Below are positions 46,553 through 55,278 of a DNA stretch of 64,000 bases, one piece after another. Source of the DNA: Colwellia sp. BRX10-3 (GTDB lineage: Bacteria > Pseudomonadota > Gammaproteobacteria > Enterobacterales > Alteromonadaceae); the NCBI RefSeq assembly GCF_014077505.1, contig NZ_JACGWA010000004.1, forward strand, positions 186,001-250,000, in the 5' to 3' direction. A program made the translations under genes and the position numbers. Numbering within the stretch: the first letter of the stretch is position 1; every line of letters starts with the position of its first letter. Below the pieces are notes generated by a model. It saw nothing but the letters and a program-made list of their open reading frames with translations, searched no databases and was not told the origin of the DNA.

Positions 46553-47311
46553 ATGATTAAAAGCCGTTATAGCACCGTTGAATCACTAAAAATTATGGGC
46601 AGTGCCTCAGAACAGTTGCTAGGGCCAAACATAGCAGTATTGTTGTGGAATGTTTATAAATGCAAAAAAAAGGGATGGCAAGACGATTTTATAACATTGA
46701 TAGCTGATAAAAATTTAATTCTTCTGCAAGAAGCTATTGTTAATTCCCCTTTCGACAGCCATTTTAAAAAATCATTACAACATCAGTGGATTATGGCACG
46801 TAGTTTTAAAAGTATAAAAACTAACATAGTAACTGGCGTTAAAACCGGCTGTACGGTGGCGGCAAAAAAACATTATTTTTCAGCATCAAAACACAGTGAG
46901 CCGATATCAAAAACAAAGAAAATGTTGCTAGCAACCTTATATCCATTAAATATTCAAGGACAGTCATTACTGGTGGTAAACTCACATCTTATCAACTTTG
47001 TTGCATTCGAAAAATTTAAAGCGCACTTAGATCAAGTATTTCAAACGCTTAAAAATCATCAAGGTCCGATAATATTGGCAGGTGATTTTAATACCTGGAA
47101 TAAAAAAAGATTAAAATATTTTAATAGCCTAGCTGCTATATTTTTATTAGAAGAAGTGAAAATCGTTCGCCAGCCAAGACTAAAGCATCTATTTAAACAT
47201 CTTGACCATATTTATTGCCGTGGGTTGGTGGTAATTGATGCGCACGTACATAGCGATATTCACTCTTCTGACCACTATCCCATAAGCTTATCGTTAAGTA
47301 CGGATATTTAA
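46553..47311 (+). CDS. endonuclease/exonuclease/phosphatase (EEP) family protein
   Basis: 252 residues, no signal peptide. The EEP fold is seen in AVLLWNVYKCKKKGW (N-terminal metal/Asn motif), LILLQEAIV (Glu ligand), VVNSHLINF, ILAGDFNTWN and the closing SDHYPISLSL (catalytic Asp-His). The family contains nucleases and phospho- or phospholipid-phosphatases. Position behind cls suggests a lipid substrate, but this is only context. All catalytic residues are present. Confidence 0.85.
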   Translation: MIKSRYSTVESLKIMGSASEQLLGPNIAVLLWNVYKCKKKGWQDDFITLIADKNLILLQEAIVNSPFDSHFKKSLQHQWIMARSFKSIKTNIVTGVKTGCTVAAKKHYFSASKHSEPISKTKKMLLATLYPLNIQGQSLLVVNSHLINFVAFEKFKAHLDQVFQTLKNHQGPIILAGDFNTWNKKRLKYFNSLAAIFLLEEVKIVRQPRLKHLFKHLDHIYCRGLVVIDAHVHSDIHSSDHYPISLSLSTDI

Positions 47312-47355
47312 AAATGAGTAATTTGATTACTGCTAAAACGTTAAACAGACAACCA

Positions 47356-48525
47356 TTAAGACCTTAACGTTAAAGTGATTAACACAATGCCATGGTCTGT
47401 GCTTTCACCATCACGGTCAAAAATAGGATTAATTAAATGTCTATCGTAAGTATCATAAGCACTAACTTGATAAAGACTATCATGATAACTGGCATCGAAT
47501 TCGCAAGACAATAATATATAATCTAGCACCGAACTGCCTGCTCCAAAGTAATGTGTAGGGGTACGCGTTACTTTTTCTGTCTGATTAAAGCCTATATTAT
47601 CAGTTACTTGTAAACTTTCATTCGTTAGTGCTGCTTTAAATAAATCCCATGAGTCGCTTAAGCAATATTGAGCAAGATAAACATCACGATCAATAGCAGA
47701 AACAAAACGTAAGGTGTTTGTGAGTAAATGACTTAACACACCATCGCTTAACGTATTATTAAAATCACCCATTAATACCATAGGGTTATTAGTGGACTCT
47801 CGCCGCTCTATCATATCAACCATTAATAATGTCGCTTCACTCCCACGTTGTATAGATGACCCCCAACTACCAGCCACTTGAGCCTTTAGGCTGTCGATAA
47901 TGGTTTTTTCAGCCGAGCGTTTTATGTTTCGCTCATCTAGTTCAATCATCGAGCGTTTTGATTTAAAGTGCACAACATAACAATCGCAATTGCCGATATG
48001 AGGTACTTCAACCGTCGCTCTTAATACTTTTCGGCTAAAAGAAAAATCTTCGGCTAAACCTATTGATTGGGCAAGTTCAGTATTGGGTGTTACCGCATTA
48101 ACCTCAACAATAGGATAACGAGAGGCAATGGCTACAACAGGTCGTTTGTATATAAAATCATCAATTACATGGGGTTGGTCAACTACTGAAAAATAAGCAT
48201 AACCTTGGGCTAGTACTAATGCTTTTAGTGACTCAGTACTAAACACCTCTTGAAAACCAATAATATCTGGCTGATGTTCGCGTAAATATTCAGCAACCCA
48301 AGTTTGTTTTTTATGCCATTGTTCAACGCTGTATATACGCTCAAATTCGTAATAAGCATTAGGGGGTTCAAGGTAATTGAACAAATTGAATGTAGCAATT
48401 TTAAGTTGCGTATTGGCTACTGATATTGACACAGGTTCAGATGGGAGTGCTTGAATTTTTTCTTTTTTATCTTGATGATCGATAATGTTAACTCTAATAA
48501 GTTTTGAGCAATAATTATACCTCAT
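47356..48525 (-). CDS. endonuclease/exonuclease/phosphatase family protein
   Basis: 389 residues. The EEP catalytic motifs are LKIATFNLFNYLEPP, DIIGFQEVF, VVHFKSKR, VLMGDFNNTL and STDHGIVLITL. The first 40 residues (basic, no clear signal peptide) precede the fold. Substrate unknown. It is convergent with the neighbouring EEP gene 46553-47311, but the two share little beyond the fold, so they are not a recent duplication. Confidence 0.82.
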   Translation of the reverse strand: MRYNYCSKLIRVNIIDHQDKKEKIQALPSEPVSISVANTQLKIATFNLFNYLEPPNAYYEFERIYSVEQWHKKQTWVAEYLREHQPDIIGFQEVFSTESLKALVLAQGYAYFSVVDQPHVIDDFIYKRPVVAIASRYPIVEVNAVTPNTELAQSIGLAEDFSFSRKVLRATVEVPHIGNCDCYVVHFKSKRSMIELDERNIKRSAEKTIIDSLKAQVAGSWGSSIQRGSEATLLMVDMIERRESTNNPMVLMGDFNNTLSDGVLSHLLTNTLRFVSAIDRDVYLAQYCLSDSWDLFKAALTNESLQVTDNIGFNQTEKVTRTPTHYFGAGSSVLDYILLSCEFDASYHDSLYQVSAYDTYDRHLINPIFDRDGESTDHGIVLITLTLRS

Positions 48526-48660
48526 CGAATATGAAATTAAAAAGCGAGATAATAGATATTGTTCATGTGAAACAATGATAAAACAATGGTCTATTTATTG
48601 GCTTAATTTATAGGTGATAAAATAAACTGTTTAAACAATAATAAGTTTACGCAGGGTTAG

Positions 48661-49530
48661 CTATTTAAAGGCATCAATAGGTAAGGTTAAATAGTGTAAG
48701 CCATTATCTGCGGCTTTTGGAAAATGCCCTGCCCGAATATTAACTTGAACAGACGGTAAAATTAGCTTTGGCATAGCCAGTGTTTTATCTCGTTTGTTCC
48801 TAAAAGCAACATACTCTTGAACAGATACTTCACTATTAATATGAATATTTTGAGATTTTTGTTCAGCAACACTACTTTGCCAAACATACTCATCTCTACC
48901 GTCTGCTTTATAATCATGCCCCATGTAAATAATTGTATTTTCCGGTAGTGCGAATATCTTTTGAATTGAATTATATAAAGTCTCCGCGTCACCACCAGGG
49001 AAATCACAACGAGCAGTACCATAATCAGGCATGAATAAGGTGTCGCCAACAAAAGCGTTATTATCAATAATAAAACTTAAACAAGCTGGTGTGTGGCCAG
49101 GCGTGTGTAATATCTCAATATTAAAACGCCCTAATTTTAGCACATCACCTTCACTCAATAGTTGATCAAACTGTCGTCCGTCTGTTACAAATTCATCTTC
49201 AAAGTCAAAAATAGGTTTAAATATTTTTTGAACATCGATAATATGTTTACCAATCGCTATTTTGCTACCCAATGCGTTTTGTAAATAAGGTGCAGCCGTT
49301 AAATGGTCTGCATGAGCATGAGTTTCCAATATCCAAAGACACTGCCATTGCCTAGCGTTGATGTAAGTAATAATATCATCGGCTAATTTTGTCGATGTAG
49401 CACCAGATGCCATTTCAAATCCTAGAACAGAATCAATAATTACACACTCATTTGCAGCACTATCGGCGATTACATAGGTTGCTGTGTTAGTTACTTCATC
49501 AAAAAAACACTTTATCGCTAAATCAGTCAT
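48661..49530 (-). CDS. MBL-fold hydrolase, persulfide dioxygenase/glyoxalase II-like
   Basis: 289 residues. The metal motif is ETHAHADHLTAAPYL (H-x-H-x-D-H, about residues 69-76), with LHTPGHTPACLSF, FVGDTLFMPDYGTARCDFPGG and YMGHDYKADG supplying the other ligands. The DYGTARCDFPGGDA segment is shared by ETHE1-like persulfide dioxygenases and Blh proteins. It likely oxidises glutathione persulfide. No rhodanese or sqr gene is adjacent, so the pathway is inferred. No membrane segments. Confidence 0.82.
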   Translation of the reverse strand: MTDLAIKCFFDEVTNTATYVIADSAANECVIIDSVLGFEMASGATSTKLADDIITYINARQWQCLWILETHAHADHLTAAPYLQNALGSKIAIGKHIIDVQKIFKPIFDFEDEFVTDGRQFDQLLSEGDVLKLGRFNIEILHTPGHTPACLSFIIDNNAFVGDTLFMPDYGTARCDFPGGDAETLYNSIQKIFALPENTIIYMGHDYKADGRDEYVWQSSVAEQKSQNIHINSEVSVQEYVAFRNKRDKTLAMPKLILPSVQVNIRAGHFPKAADNGLHYLTLPIDAFK

Positions 49531-49852
49531 TTAAACCTCTGTTGAGTTGTATAGTTACCAATTAGCGTGCAAGCCAATAATGGGCATATTCAACTGGCGG
49601 TATTTATATATATTTTAGCGTTATGGTCGTACTTTATTTAAAATAATATCGAACTAATCTTTAGCTATTACTATAAAATACAGCAAGTTAATTAATTGTT
49701 ATTTAATGGGCTCGAATTTGTTAGAAACCTAATTAAAAAATATCAGTAAATCAATTAATACATTAGCATACCATACATTAGGTTTTTCTAATATTAAGTG
49801 ATTCATTATATATAATGCTAAATTAAACCAACAAGGAGGAGTAAATACCAAA
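49531..49852. promoter_or_regulatory. intergenic region upstream of the DMT transporter
   Basis: No gene seen in 322 bp. TATAAT at 49811-49816 is a likely -10 for the DMT transcript, with the start near 49823, just before the AAGGAGGAG at 49833. Confidence 0.4.
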
Positions 49853-49927
49853 GTGAATGGGTATAATTACTCGTATTTCATCATCGGTTACAGTGGCATT
49901 ATGTTGCAAAAGGCACTTATATCTTGA
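49853..49927 (+). CDS. candidate 24-aa leader peptide overlapping the DMT gene
   Basis: A GTG frame of 24 codons preceded by a strong AAGGAGGAG (12 nt away, long spacing). Its TGA overlaps the TTG start of the next gene (TTGA), a layout that would couple translation. The peptide starts MNGYNYSYFIIGYSG and is unlike any known protein. The strong ribosome site has no better user. Confidence 0.35.
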   Translation: MNGYNYSYFIIGYSGIMLQKALIS

Positions 49928-50817
49928 ACAAAAATCACGTAAAAATTATAGCAGCTACTGTATTCGCCCTCTTCGCTTTTGCCGCTAATTCAGTGTTGTG
50001 TAGATTAGCGTTAGGTGAAAATGCAATTGATGCTGCAAGCTTTACCTCTGTACGGCTGCTTTCGGGCATCATTATACTGTTAGCGTTATTAAGCTTGACT
50101 AACAAAGTAAATAAGCCAAAAACGAAGAGTAAATCTACTGGCAGTTGGTTAGCAGCAAGTATGCTATTTATTTATGCATTGGCTTTTTCATTTGGTTATA
50201 TTTCACTAGATACTGGCACCGGTGCATTAATTTTATTTGGCGCTGTTCAAATAACCATGATTTTAACCAATGTTATTTCAGGCAATAAACTATATTTAAC
50301 TGAATGGTTTGGCTTAACTATTGCTTTTAGTGGCTTTGTATATTTAATTATTCCTAGTTTGACCACACCATCACTCACCGGCTTTATAATGATGAGTATT
50401 TCAGGAATTGCTTGGGCACTTTATACCTTGCTAGGTAGAAAATCTAAAGACCCACTGGGCGACACAACTTATAACTTTGTACGTACCTGCCCTTTTGTTA
50501 TTGCCTTAATAATATTTGGCTTTAATGGCGGGCATATAACATCAATGGGGTTTATTCTCGCTGTATTGTCTGGCGCAATTGCTTCTGGCATTGGATATTT
50601 TGTTTGGTATATCGCACTTGCCGGGCTGTCAGTTACTCAAGCTGCAGTTCTTCAATTATTTGTCCCTATCATTGCGGCTATCGGTGGCGTAGTTTTTACC
50701 AGTGAATTAATTACTCTTCGTCTGGTTGAATCATCAGCCCTAGTACTTGGCGGGATTTTAACGGTAATATTAGGGCGATACTATTTTGTGCAATTAGCGG
50801 CTAAAAAAGCTGTGTAG
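49924..50817 (+). CDS. DMT/EamA family transporter
   Basis: 297 residues with ten predicted helices in two EamA repeats; the second opens with LTGFIMMSISGIAWALYTLLGRKS. Family members export metabolites or amino acids. Start is TTG, with AAAAGG 10 nt upstream and an overlap with the short leader frame. It is the last recognisable non-cassette gene before the integron array. Confidence 0.88.
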   Translation: MNKNHVKIIAATVFALFAFAANSVLCRLALGENAIDAASFTSVRLLSGIIILLALLSLTNKVNKPKTKSKSTGSWLAASMLFIYALAFSFGYISLDTGTGALILFGAVQITMILTNVISGNKLYLTEWFGLTIAFSGFVYLIIPSLTTPSLTGFIMMSISGIAWALYTLLGRKSKDPLGDTTYNFVRTCPFVIALIIFGFNGGHITSMGFILAVLSGAIASGIGYFVWYIALAGLSVTQAAVLQLFVPIIAAIGGVVFTSELITLRLVESSALVLGGILTVILGRYYFVQLAAKKAV

Positions 50818-50956
50818 CTATTAATGAGCGCTACTTTTAAGGTCTTGCTAAGTGCAAGATAAATAACTGTAAAGGAAGGATATAGCGAAAAGTTAGTATT
50901 ATTATAATTTTATTAGATACCAGAAGTTAAATCGATGTAAATACTCAACACCATAA

Positions 50957-50998
50957 CTAAGGTATTGAGTTGTCTCAGCTCATACTTAGCTTTTTATT
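50957..50998 (+). terminator. hairpin at the left end of the cassette array
   Basis: CTAAGGTATTGAG pairs imperfectly with CTCAGCTCATACTTAG and is followed by CTTTTTATTT, so it can end the DMT transcript. It also begins with TAAC and ends in TTAGC, as a decayed attC of the last cassette would. Confidence 0.45.
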
Positions 50999-51518
50999 TC
51001 TTGCAAATGATTATATAAATGCATCAGATGTGCTTTTTCATATTCATCTTTTGTTAGCTCACCATATGCAAAGTGCGGAGCAAGAGTTCCCTGATAACGT
51101 TCAAACTCAATCAATGACTTTTTCAAGCGATTTAGCGCTATTATTGAATCGACACTTTTATTAAGTGTTGGGGCACTTGGAATTGGTTCATTTAACCCGT
51201 GTGTCATCTTTCCTTTAGATGAAAAAATTGAAATGCTAATTTACCAACTGTATTCTTAAAAAAAGTCGATTTATGTTCCGGAAATTGAGACATTGAAAAC
51301 TCTATACTTTGTGCGCAATGTGTAAATATTTGATATGGGTTCCATTCTCCCAAATTTAGTAAGTTTTCATTAGATAATTCATCCAATTTTTTTAAAGCAA
51401 AGTCGACAGTAAGACTCTCTTTGCTGCTCTCTTCGATGAGCAAAAATGTCCCAGCACCTATCCCTATAATACCAGCCCCACTTGCCAGTGAAGCTTTTAC
51501 AAACTGCCTACGTTTCAT
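50986..51518 (-). pseudogene. DUF1569 protein with Tat-type leader, frameshifted
   Basis: Two overlapping minus-strand frames make one DUF1569 protein. The first (51204-51518) starts MKRRQFVKASLASGAG, a twin-arginine-like leader, and ends TVGKLAFQFFHLKER. The second (50986-51207) continues with MTHGLNEPIPSAPTL, KSLIEFERYQGTLAPHFAYGELT and HLMHLYNHL. A single lost base in CTAAAGGAAAG restores K-G-K-M-T-H-G as in the family. The ATGA overlap could allow two-part translation, but a broken gene is likelier. It is the last cassette of the array. Confidence 0.75.
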
Positions 51519-51548
51519 ACCATTTCCTTAATAAGCTAAAGTCGCAAT

Positions 51549-51632
51549 TAACGGTTAATTATAGTTGGCTAAAATGTTTAACGCAGTGTAAAAGGCCAAC
51601 GGTATTTTCCGGTTGAATTTTTTGTTAGTTTT
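51549..51632 (-). repeat. attC site
   Basis: Runs from TAACGG to TTTGTTAGTT on the plus strand, with the shared AGTTGGCTAAAAT and GGCCAAC inner boxes. It lies 30 bp ahead of the DUF1569 start. Confidence 0.8.
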
Positions 51633-51635
51633 TCT

Positions 51636-51780
51636 TAACGCCTTTAAATACATTTAGAGCTACGTATGTAGTCACCAGCCGAAACTATATCATCCGGTAA
51701 TCGAAATAATACTTCCATATACACCGAAGCGAACTACTTGCTATTGTCAGTGCTTTTTTATTTGCTCGCTTATATGCAAA
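51636..51780 (-). repeat. possible long or decayed attC site
   Basis: TAACGCC at 51636 and CGCTTATATGC at 51767-51777 bound 145 bp without an ORF. The shared inner boxes are not clear. It directly abuts the previous attC, so the cassette between them would carry no gene. Confidence 0.4.
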
Positions 51781-52011
51781 TTACGCTGAAGTTTCCATAT
51801 TTTTATTGGGTACAACATTACTTTTTAACCTTAAAACAATTATGTAAACAATATTGAGTGGAGGCGCGATACATAATAAAACACCTATTAATGTAGCTAT
51901 TTTTGGTGAGGTAGTTTTACGCTTACCTAAGTAATAACTTAAACCGCCAACGATAAACATAGAATATAAAACTAGTTCACCAAAAAGTGTTGCATTGATA
52001 TTCATGTGCAT
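51781..52011 (-). CDS. small membrane protein (cassette gene)
   Basis: 76 residues with two transmembrane helices (about 8-28 and 35-60), separated by the basic GKRKTTSPK turn. Not recognised as a family. Hydrophobic small proteins are common in integron cassettes. ATG 52011 is followed four codons later by the core of the first helix; an in-frame ATG at residue 3 also exists. Confidence 0.6.
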   Translation of the reverse strand: MHMNINATLFGELVLYSMFIVGGLSYYLGKRKTTSPKIATLIGVLLCIAPPLNIVYIIVLRLKSNVVPNKNMETSA

Positions 52012-52027
52012 AAATCCTTTTTGTATA

Positions 52028-52112
52028 TTACGCCCTAAAAATAGGCTAATTAATGGTTAGGTATATTAGCGAAGCGATGGTCAATTATAATTTTTCTTGC
52101 TTAAGCAATTTT
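52028..52112 (-). repeat. decayed attC site
   Basis: TTACGCCCT at the left and an imperfect right end (GCAATTTTTTAG). GGTTAGGTATATTAGCGAAGCGATGGTC between still recalls the shared core. Confidence 0.6.
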
Positions 52113-52571
52113 TTAGGCCTGTGGCAGACTTAAAAAATAACTAAAGAAACCACTACCTTTTTTATAACCCAAAGACTCATACAAAGCTTGAGCATTTACA
52201 TTATCTTCTGCTGTTTCAAGTGCTATACCTTTAGCATTAGTGCTCAATGCAAAATTTTTGGCTGCTTGCATTAATTTTTTCCCTACGCCTAATCGTCTTG
52301 CTGACTCAGAAACATATAGATCATTTAAAACCCAGCTACGCTTGGCTGAAACAGAAGAAAAATTTGGATAAAGCTGGGTAAAACCTAAGTAAGCACCTGT
52401 ATTATCTATTGCATAAAATATAACTGATTCATTATTATTGATTCTTTCGGATATAAACTCTTTTGCTAGTTCTAAATTACTATCTTGATCATAAAAAACA
52501 CGATATGAATTAAACAATATACTAACTTCATTTATATTTTCAATTCTTGCTCGATTTACAACAATATTCAT
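52113..52571 (-). CDS. GNAT family N-acetyltransferase (cassette gene)
   Basis: 152 residues. The acetyl-CoA motif is SESARRLGVGKKLMQAA (Q/R-x-x-G-x-G/A form), preceded by SWVLNDLYV and followed by ETAEDNVNAQALYESLGYKKG. The enzyme acetylates an amine; the substrate is not predictable. GNAT proteins are among the commonest integron cassette products. An AGGAG lies 6 nt before the ATG. Confidence 0.9.
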   Translation of the reverse strand: MNIVVNRARIENINEVSILFNSYRVFYDQDSNLELAKEFISERINNNESVIFYAIDNTGAYLGFTQLYPNFSSVSAKRSWVLNDLYVSESARRLGVGKKLMQAAKNFALSTNAKGIALETAEDNVNAQALYESLGYKKGSGFFSYFLSLPQA

Positions 52572-52588
52572 TTTTACTCCTGAATGCC

Positions 52589-52645
52589 TAACGCCGTTTT
52601 ATACAGGGGAGGATCATTGTCCGTTTGATCACCTTGTTATAGTAA
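52589..52645 (-). repeat. short attC site
   Basis: TAACGCCG to CCTTGTTATAG, 57 bp. Outer core boxes are intact, while the long TTGGCTAAAAT centre is absent. Confidence 0.65.
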
Positions 52646-52660
52646 ATTTAGATAACTGCT

Positions 52661-52912
52661 TTAACTGTTATCTAAAATACTTTTAATTTCAGCCCTTAAA
52701 CGGATTAAAGAATCCAAGTGGTTACTTGTGGACTTTTTACACATTTCTTCAGCCTGCCTAGATTGAGAAAATTTAACAATATTTAATGCCATATCTATTT
52801 TTTCAATTAAAGCAAAAGCATCATCTGGTATTGGATTAATCCATTGTAATGAAGATGATAAATCCTCGGTTCCATTTTTAGATAATGACTTGATTAGTTC
52901 ATCAGAATGCAT
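52661..52912 (-). CDS. small helical protein of unknown function (cassette gene)
   Basis: 83 residues, soluble, predicted alpha-helical, with FALIEKIDMALNIVKFSQSRQAEEM and SLIRLRAEIKSIL. No signal peptide, membrane segment or known motif. AAAGGTAAC lies just before the ATG. The frame is supported mainly by its position between two attC sites. Confidence 0.5.
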   Translation of the reverse strand: MHSDELIKSLSKNGTEDLSSSLQWINPIPDDAFALIEKIDMALNIVKFSQSRQAEEMCKKSTSNHLDSLIRLRAEIKSILDNS

Positions 52913-52928
52913 AAGTTACCTTTACTTA

Positions 52929-52962
52929 TAACGCCTCATTAAGAGGCAAAAAATTGTTGGTT
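52929..52962 (-). repeat. half attC site
   Basis: Only TAACGCCTCATTAAGAGGC and the AATTGTTGGTTAA box remain. The right half that should follow the serine hydrolase stop is missing, so the two cassettes are probably fused. Confidence 0.7.
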
Positions 52963-52970
52963 AAGTTCCA

Positions 52971-54032
52971 CTACCACTCAGAACTCTGTTTTAATATTTC
53001 TGTAATCAATTTCGCAACTTCCCATCGAGGAGTATTACTTGAATTAGTAAGTAATATCATTGCATTTTTACTATGTGGATAAGTAAGAACTAGCGATTTA
53101 TATCCTCTAATACTACCTGGGTGCCTAGCGACATTACCATCTTTACTTTTATATACTTGCCAACCCAATGCCATGTATATTTCGCCCCAAGAAGTTTTTA
53201 TTTGAGGCGCTAACATTTCTTTATATGTTCTCTCTTTTAAAAGAGAGCTGTCATTAGCAAGTGTTAATTTTAGCCACTGACTTAAATCATGCACATTTGA
53301 AACTAATCCTTCACTTGGGTTAAATGAGAGATCATAAGGTCGTTTATCAACTTCATCAATTAACTTTCCTTCGTGTGTTGGCCTTGCTTCAGCGAAATAT
53401 GCATTAATACCATCGAAATAGTTACTTTTTTTCATGGAAGCAGGCTTTAATATATTGTCATATATGAACTTTTCATACTTCTTTCCTGAAACAGCACTTA
53501 TAACTGCACCCAATATATTAAAATTTGTATCACTATATTCAAAACTCTTATTTTCAATATTATTCGATATGGAATTATTCACTAGGTCGAGATAAGAATA
53601 AACAGATCTTTTTTCTTCAAAATTTACTGGTTTAATAATGTCACTTACCCCTGAAGAATGAGTAAGTAGCTGCTTAATAGTAATATTACTATTTTTAAAG
53701 CTTGGTAAATATTGGCCGACTTTTTCATTAAGTCCTAGTTTTTCATCCTCAACTAGTTGCATTACTGCTTGTGCGGTAAATAGCTTAGAAATTGAAGCTA
53801 TGCGAAATAAAGACTCATCAGTTGTTGGCTGTGTTTGCATTTCATCCAGAAAACCAAAACCTTTAATATAAGTGACTTCACCTGAGCTAATAATGGCTAC
53901 AGCCATAGATGGAATATCATTTTTTATCCGTATTTGTTCTAGAGTAACAGTTAGCTCATCATGGGAGTTCTCTTTACTAGCAAGTACGTTAGAAGAAAGA
54001 GTTAAGAGCATTGTTATAATTAATTTATACAC
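52971..54032 (-). CDS. serine beta-lactamase-fold hydrolase, secreted (cassette gene)
   Basis: 353 residues with a signal peptide ending near NVLA (residue 18). Class C beta-lactamase/esterase fold: S80-I-S-K83 is the nucleophile motif, Y166-S-D is the second motif, and RHPGSIRGY replaces the KTG box (HxG). Such proteins are peptidases, esterases or, rarely, beta-lactamases; the missing KTG speaks against strong lactamase activity. It is a different sequence from the cassette at 56416-57558. Confidence 0.87.
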   Translation of the reverse strand: MYKLIITMLLTLSSNVLASKENSHDELTVTLEQIRIKNDIPSMAVAIISSGEVTYIKGFGFLDEMQTQPTTDESLFRIASISKLFTAQAVMQLVEDEKLGLNEKVGQYLPSFKNSNITIKQLLTHSSGVSDIIKPVNFEEKRSVYSYLDLVNNSISNNIENKSFEYSDTNFNILGAVISAVSGKKYEKFIYDNILKPASMKKSNYFDGINAYFAEARPTHEGKLIDEVDKRPYDLSFNPSEGLVSNVHDLSQWLKLTLANDSSLLKERTYKEMLAPQIKTSWGEIYMALGWQVYKSKDGNVARHPGSIRGYKSLVLTYPHSKNAMILLTNSSNTPRWEVAKLITEILKQSSEW

Positions 54033-54051
54033 ATTACTGCCTTACGGAATT

Positions 54052-54090
54052 TAACGCCCAAATAAGAGGCTGATTAATTTTCTTGTTATG
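54052..54090 (-). repeat. truncated attC site (39 bp)
   Basis: TAACGCCCAAATAAGAGGC joins directly to TTTCTTGTTATG. Both outer ends are present but the inner boxes are deleted. Confidence 0.7.
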
Positions 54091-54091
54091 T

Positions 54092-54682
54092 TTAATACTT
54101 ATTAGGCATGAAAAATACAATTTTATTATTTGTTATTTTCATTTTTCCATTCATATCTTGATCGTGCCAAGACCCGTGTCCGAGTTGTAAAGATGCTATC
54201 TCTTCTGAGCTAACTGTCATGGTAGATTGAGCTGAACCAACTTGTTTTCGCATTGTTGCTTGAACTGCATCAACTGGAGCTATTAAAGGATATTCAAGTA
54301 ATTCCACCTCTACTTCATCACCTATAGTCCTAATTTGCCAAAAATCATTTTCAGTAATCCAAAGTTGATATGTGTTTGGTTTTAGATTTTCAGGGGGCGT
54401 AAAAACTGTAGCAATGGAGAAAATTCCACCACCTGAAGATACTTCCATTTTAGGCCGGGTGTCATTATAAAGTTTAAAGTCTCTTACTGAGTTTTCAATA
54501 GAAACAACTCGCTCTTCTTGTTCAATCACTTCTGCTTTTTGGGCATTAGAGAATTCAGGGACTCTATCAGAAGAACCATTCACACCGGGAAAAATGATTT
54601 GTAAGCCAAAGTACAATATAGCTAAAAGAGCAATCGCAAATCCGCTACCAAATATAAGTCCATTTAAAAACCTTTTGAACAC
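54092..54682 (-). CDS. membrane-anchored protein of unknown function (cassette gene)
   Basis: 196 residues. One N-terminal helix (about 9-32) is followed by a periplasmic domain. A segment PNTYQLWITENDFWQIRTIG weakly recalls the extracytoplasmic domain of anti-sigma-K factors, but no cytoplasmic anti-sigma part is present. Function unknown. An AGAG lies before the ATG. Confidence 0.55.
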   Translation of the reverse strand: MFKRFLNGLIFGSGFAIALLAILYFGLQIIFPGVNGSSDRVPEFSNAQKAEVIEQEERVVSIENSVRDFKLYNDTRPKMEVSSGGGIFSIATVFTPPENLKPNTYQLWITENDFWQIRTIGDEVEVELLEYPLIAPVDAVQATMRKQVGSAQSTMTVSSEEIASLQLGHGSWHDQDMNGKMKITNNKIVFFMPNKY

Positions 54683-54703
54683 ACCACTCTCCGAATTTAA
54701 ACG

Positions 54704-54795
54704 TAACGCTCAAATAATGAGCTAAAAATAGTGGGCTAACATGGAGCGAAACTAACAACCCGCTGTGTTTAGTCCTGTTAATTTGCTTGTTATAC
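54704..54795 (-). repeat. attC site
   Basis: TAACGCTC to GCTTGTTATACG, 92 bp, with GTGGGCTAACATGGAGCG as inner box. The TAACAAG end on the minus strand contains the TAA stop of the DUF1428 gene. Confidence 0.85.
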
Positions 54796-55170
54796 GGCGT
54801 TTACATCACAAGTTCGAACAAGGGACTTGAACCCACCGTACGCCATTCGCTGAGCATTAAAACCTGAATCAGATATATCAACTAAATCCACCATCCTTGG
54901 ATCTGCCGCGACTTTCTGGTTTACCAGATTGCGTGTTTCACGAGAATCAAATACTACCCATCCGAACACTATGGTTTCATTCTCGGATGCAGCTATGACA
55001 TCGGTGAATGAGCGTGTACCTTCAAGTTTCATATCGTCACCAACATATTCGTAGTAGTCTATTGCACCATGTTCCTTCCATATTTTTGCAACCACTTCAG
55101 CAAGTTGCTTGTATTCGTTTAGGCGGTCACGTGCAATGGGAAAGATGAATCCATCAATGTAATTTGCCAT
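54790..55170 (-). CDS. DUF1428 family protein (cassette gene)
   Basis: 126 residues, soluble. The order YIDGFIFPIARDRLNEYKQLAEVVAKIWKEHGA, VGDDM and VFGWVVFDSRETRN ... DPRM matches DUF1428, a dimeric alpha-beta barrel fold (YciI/monooxygenase-like) without known function. The MAYGGFKSLV end is typical. AGGATATT lies before the ATG. The stop codon is supplied by the attC. Confidence 0.88.
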   Translation of the reverse strand: MANYIDGFIFPIARDRLNEYKQLAEVVAKIWKEHGAIDYYEYVGDDMKLEGTRSFTDVIAASENETIVFGWVVFDSRETRNLVNQKVAADPRMVDLVDISDSGFNAQRMAYGGFKSLVRTCDVNAV

Positions 55171-55187
55171 AATATCCTCGATAGTAT

Positions 55188-55278
55188 TAACTTAGTAGAA
55201 TTTAGTTGGCTAAAATATTCGAGGAACGAAGCGCAGCCAACTGTTGCGTGTGATCTTCCCCCGTTTAAACGACTGGTT
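55188..55278 (-). repeat. attC site
   Basis: TAACTTAG at left, shared AGTTGGCTAAAATATTCGAGG and GCAGCCAACTGTTG in the middle, GACTGGTTAG at right. The minus-strand TAACC contains the stop of the following gene. Confidence 0.8.
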
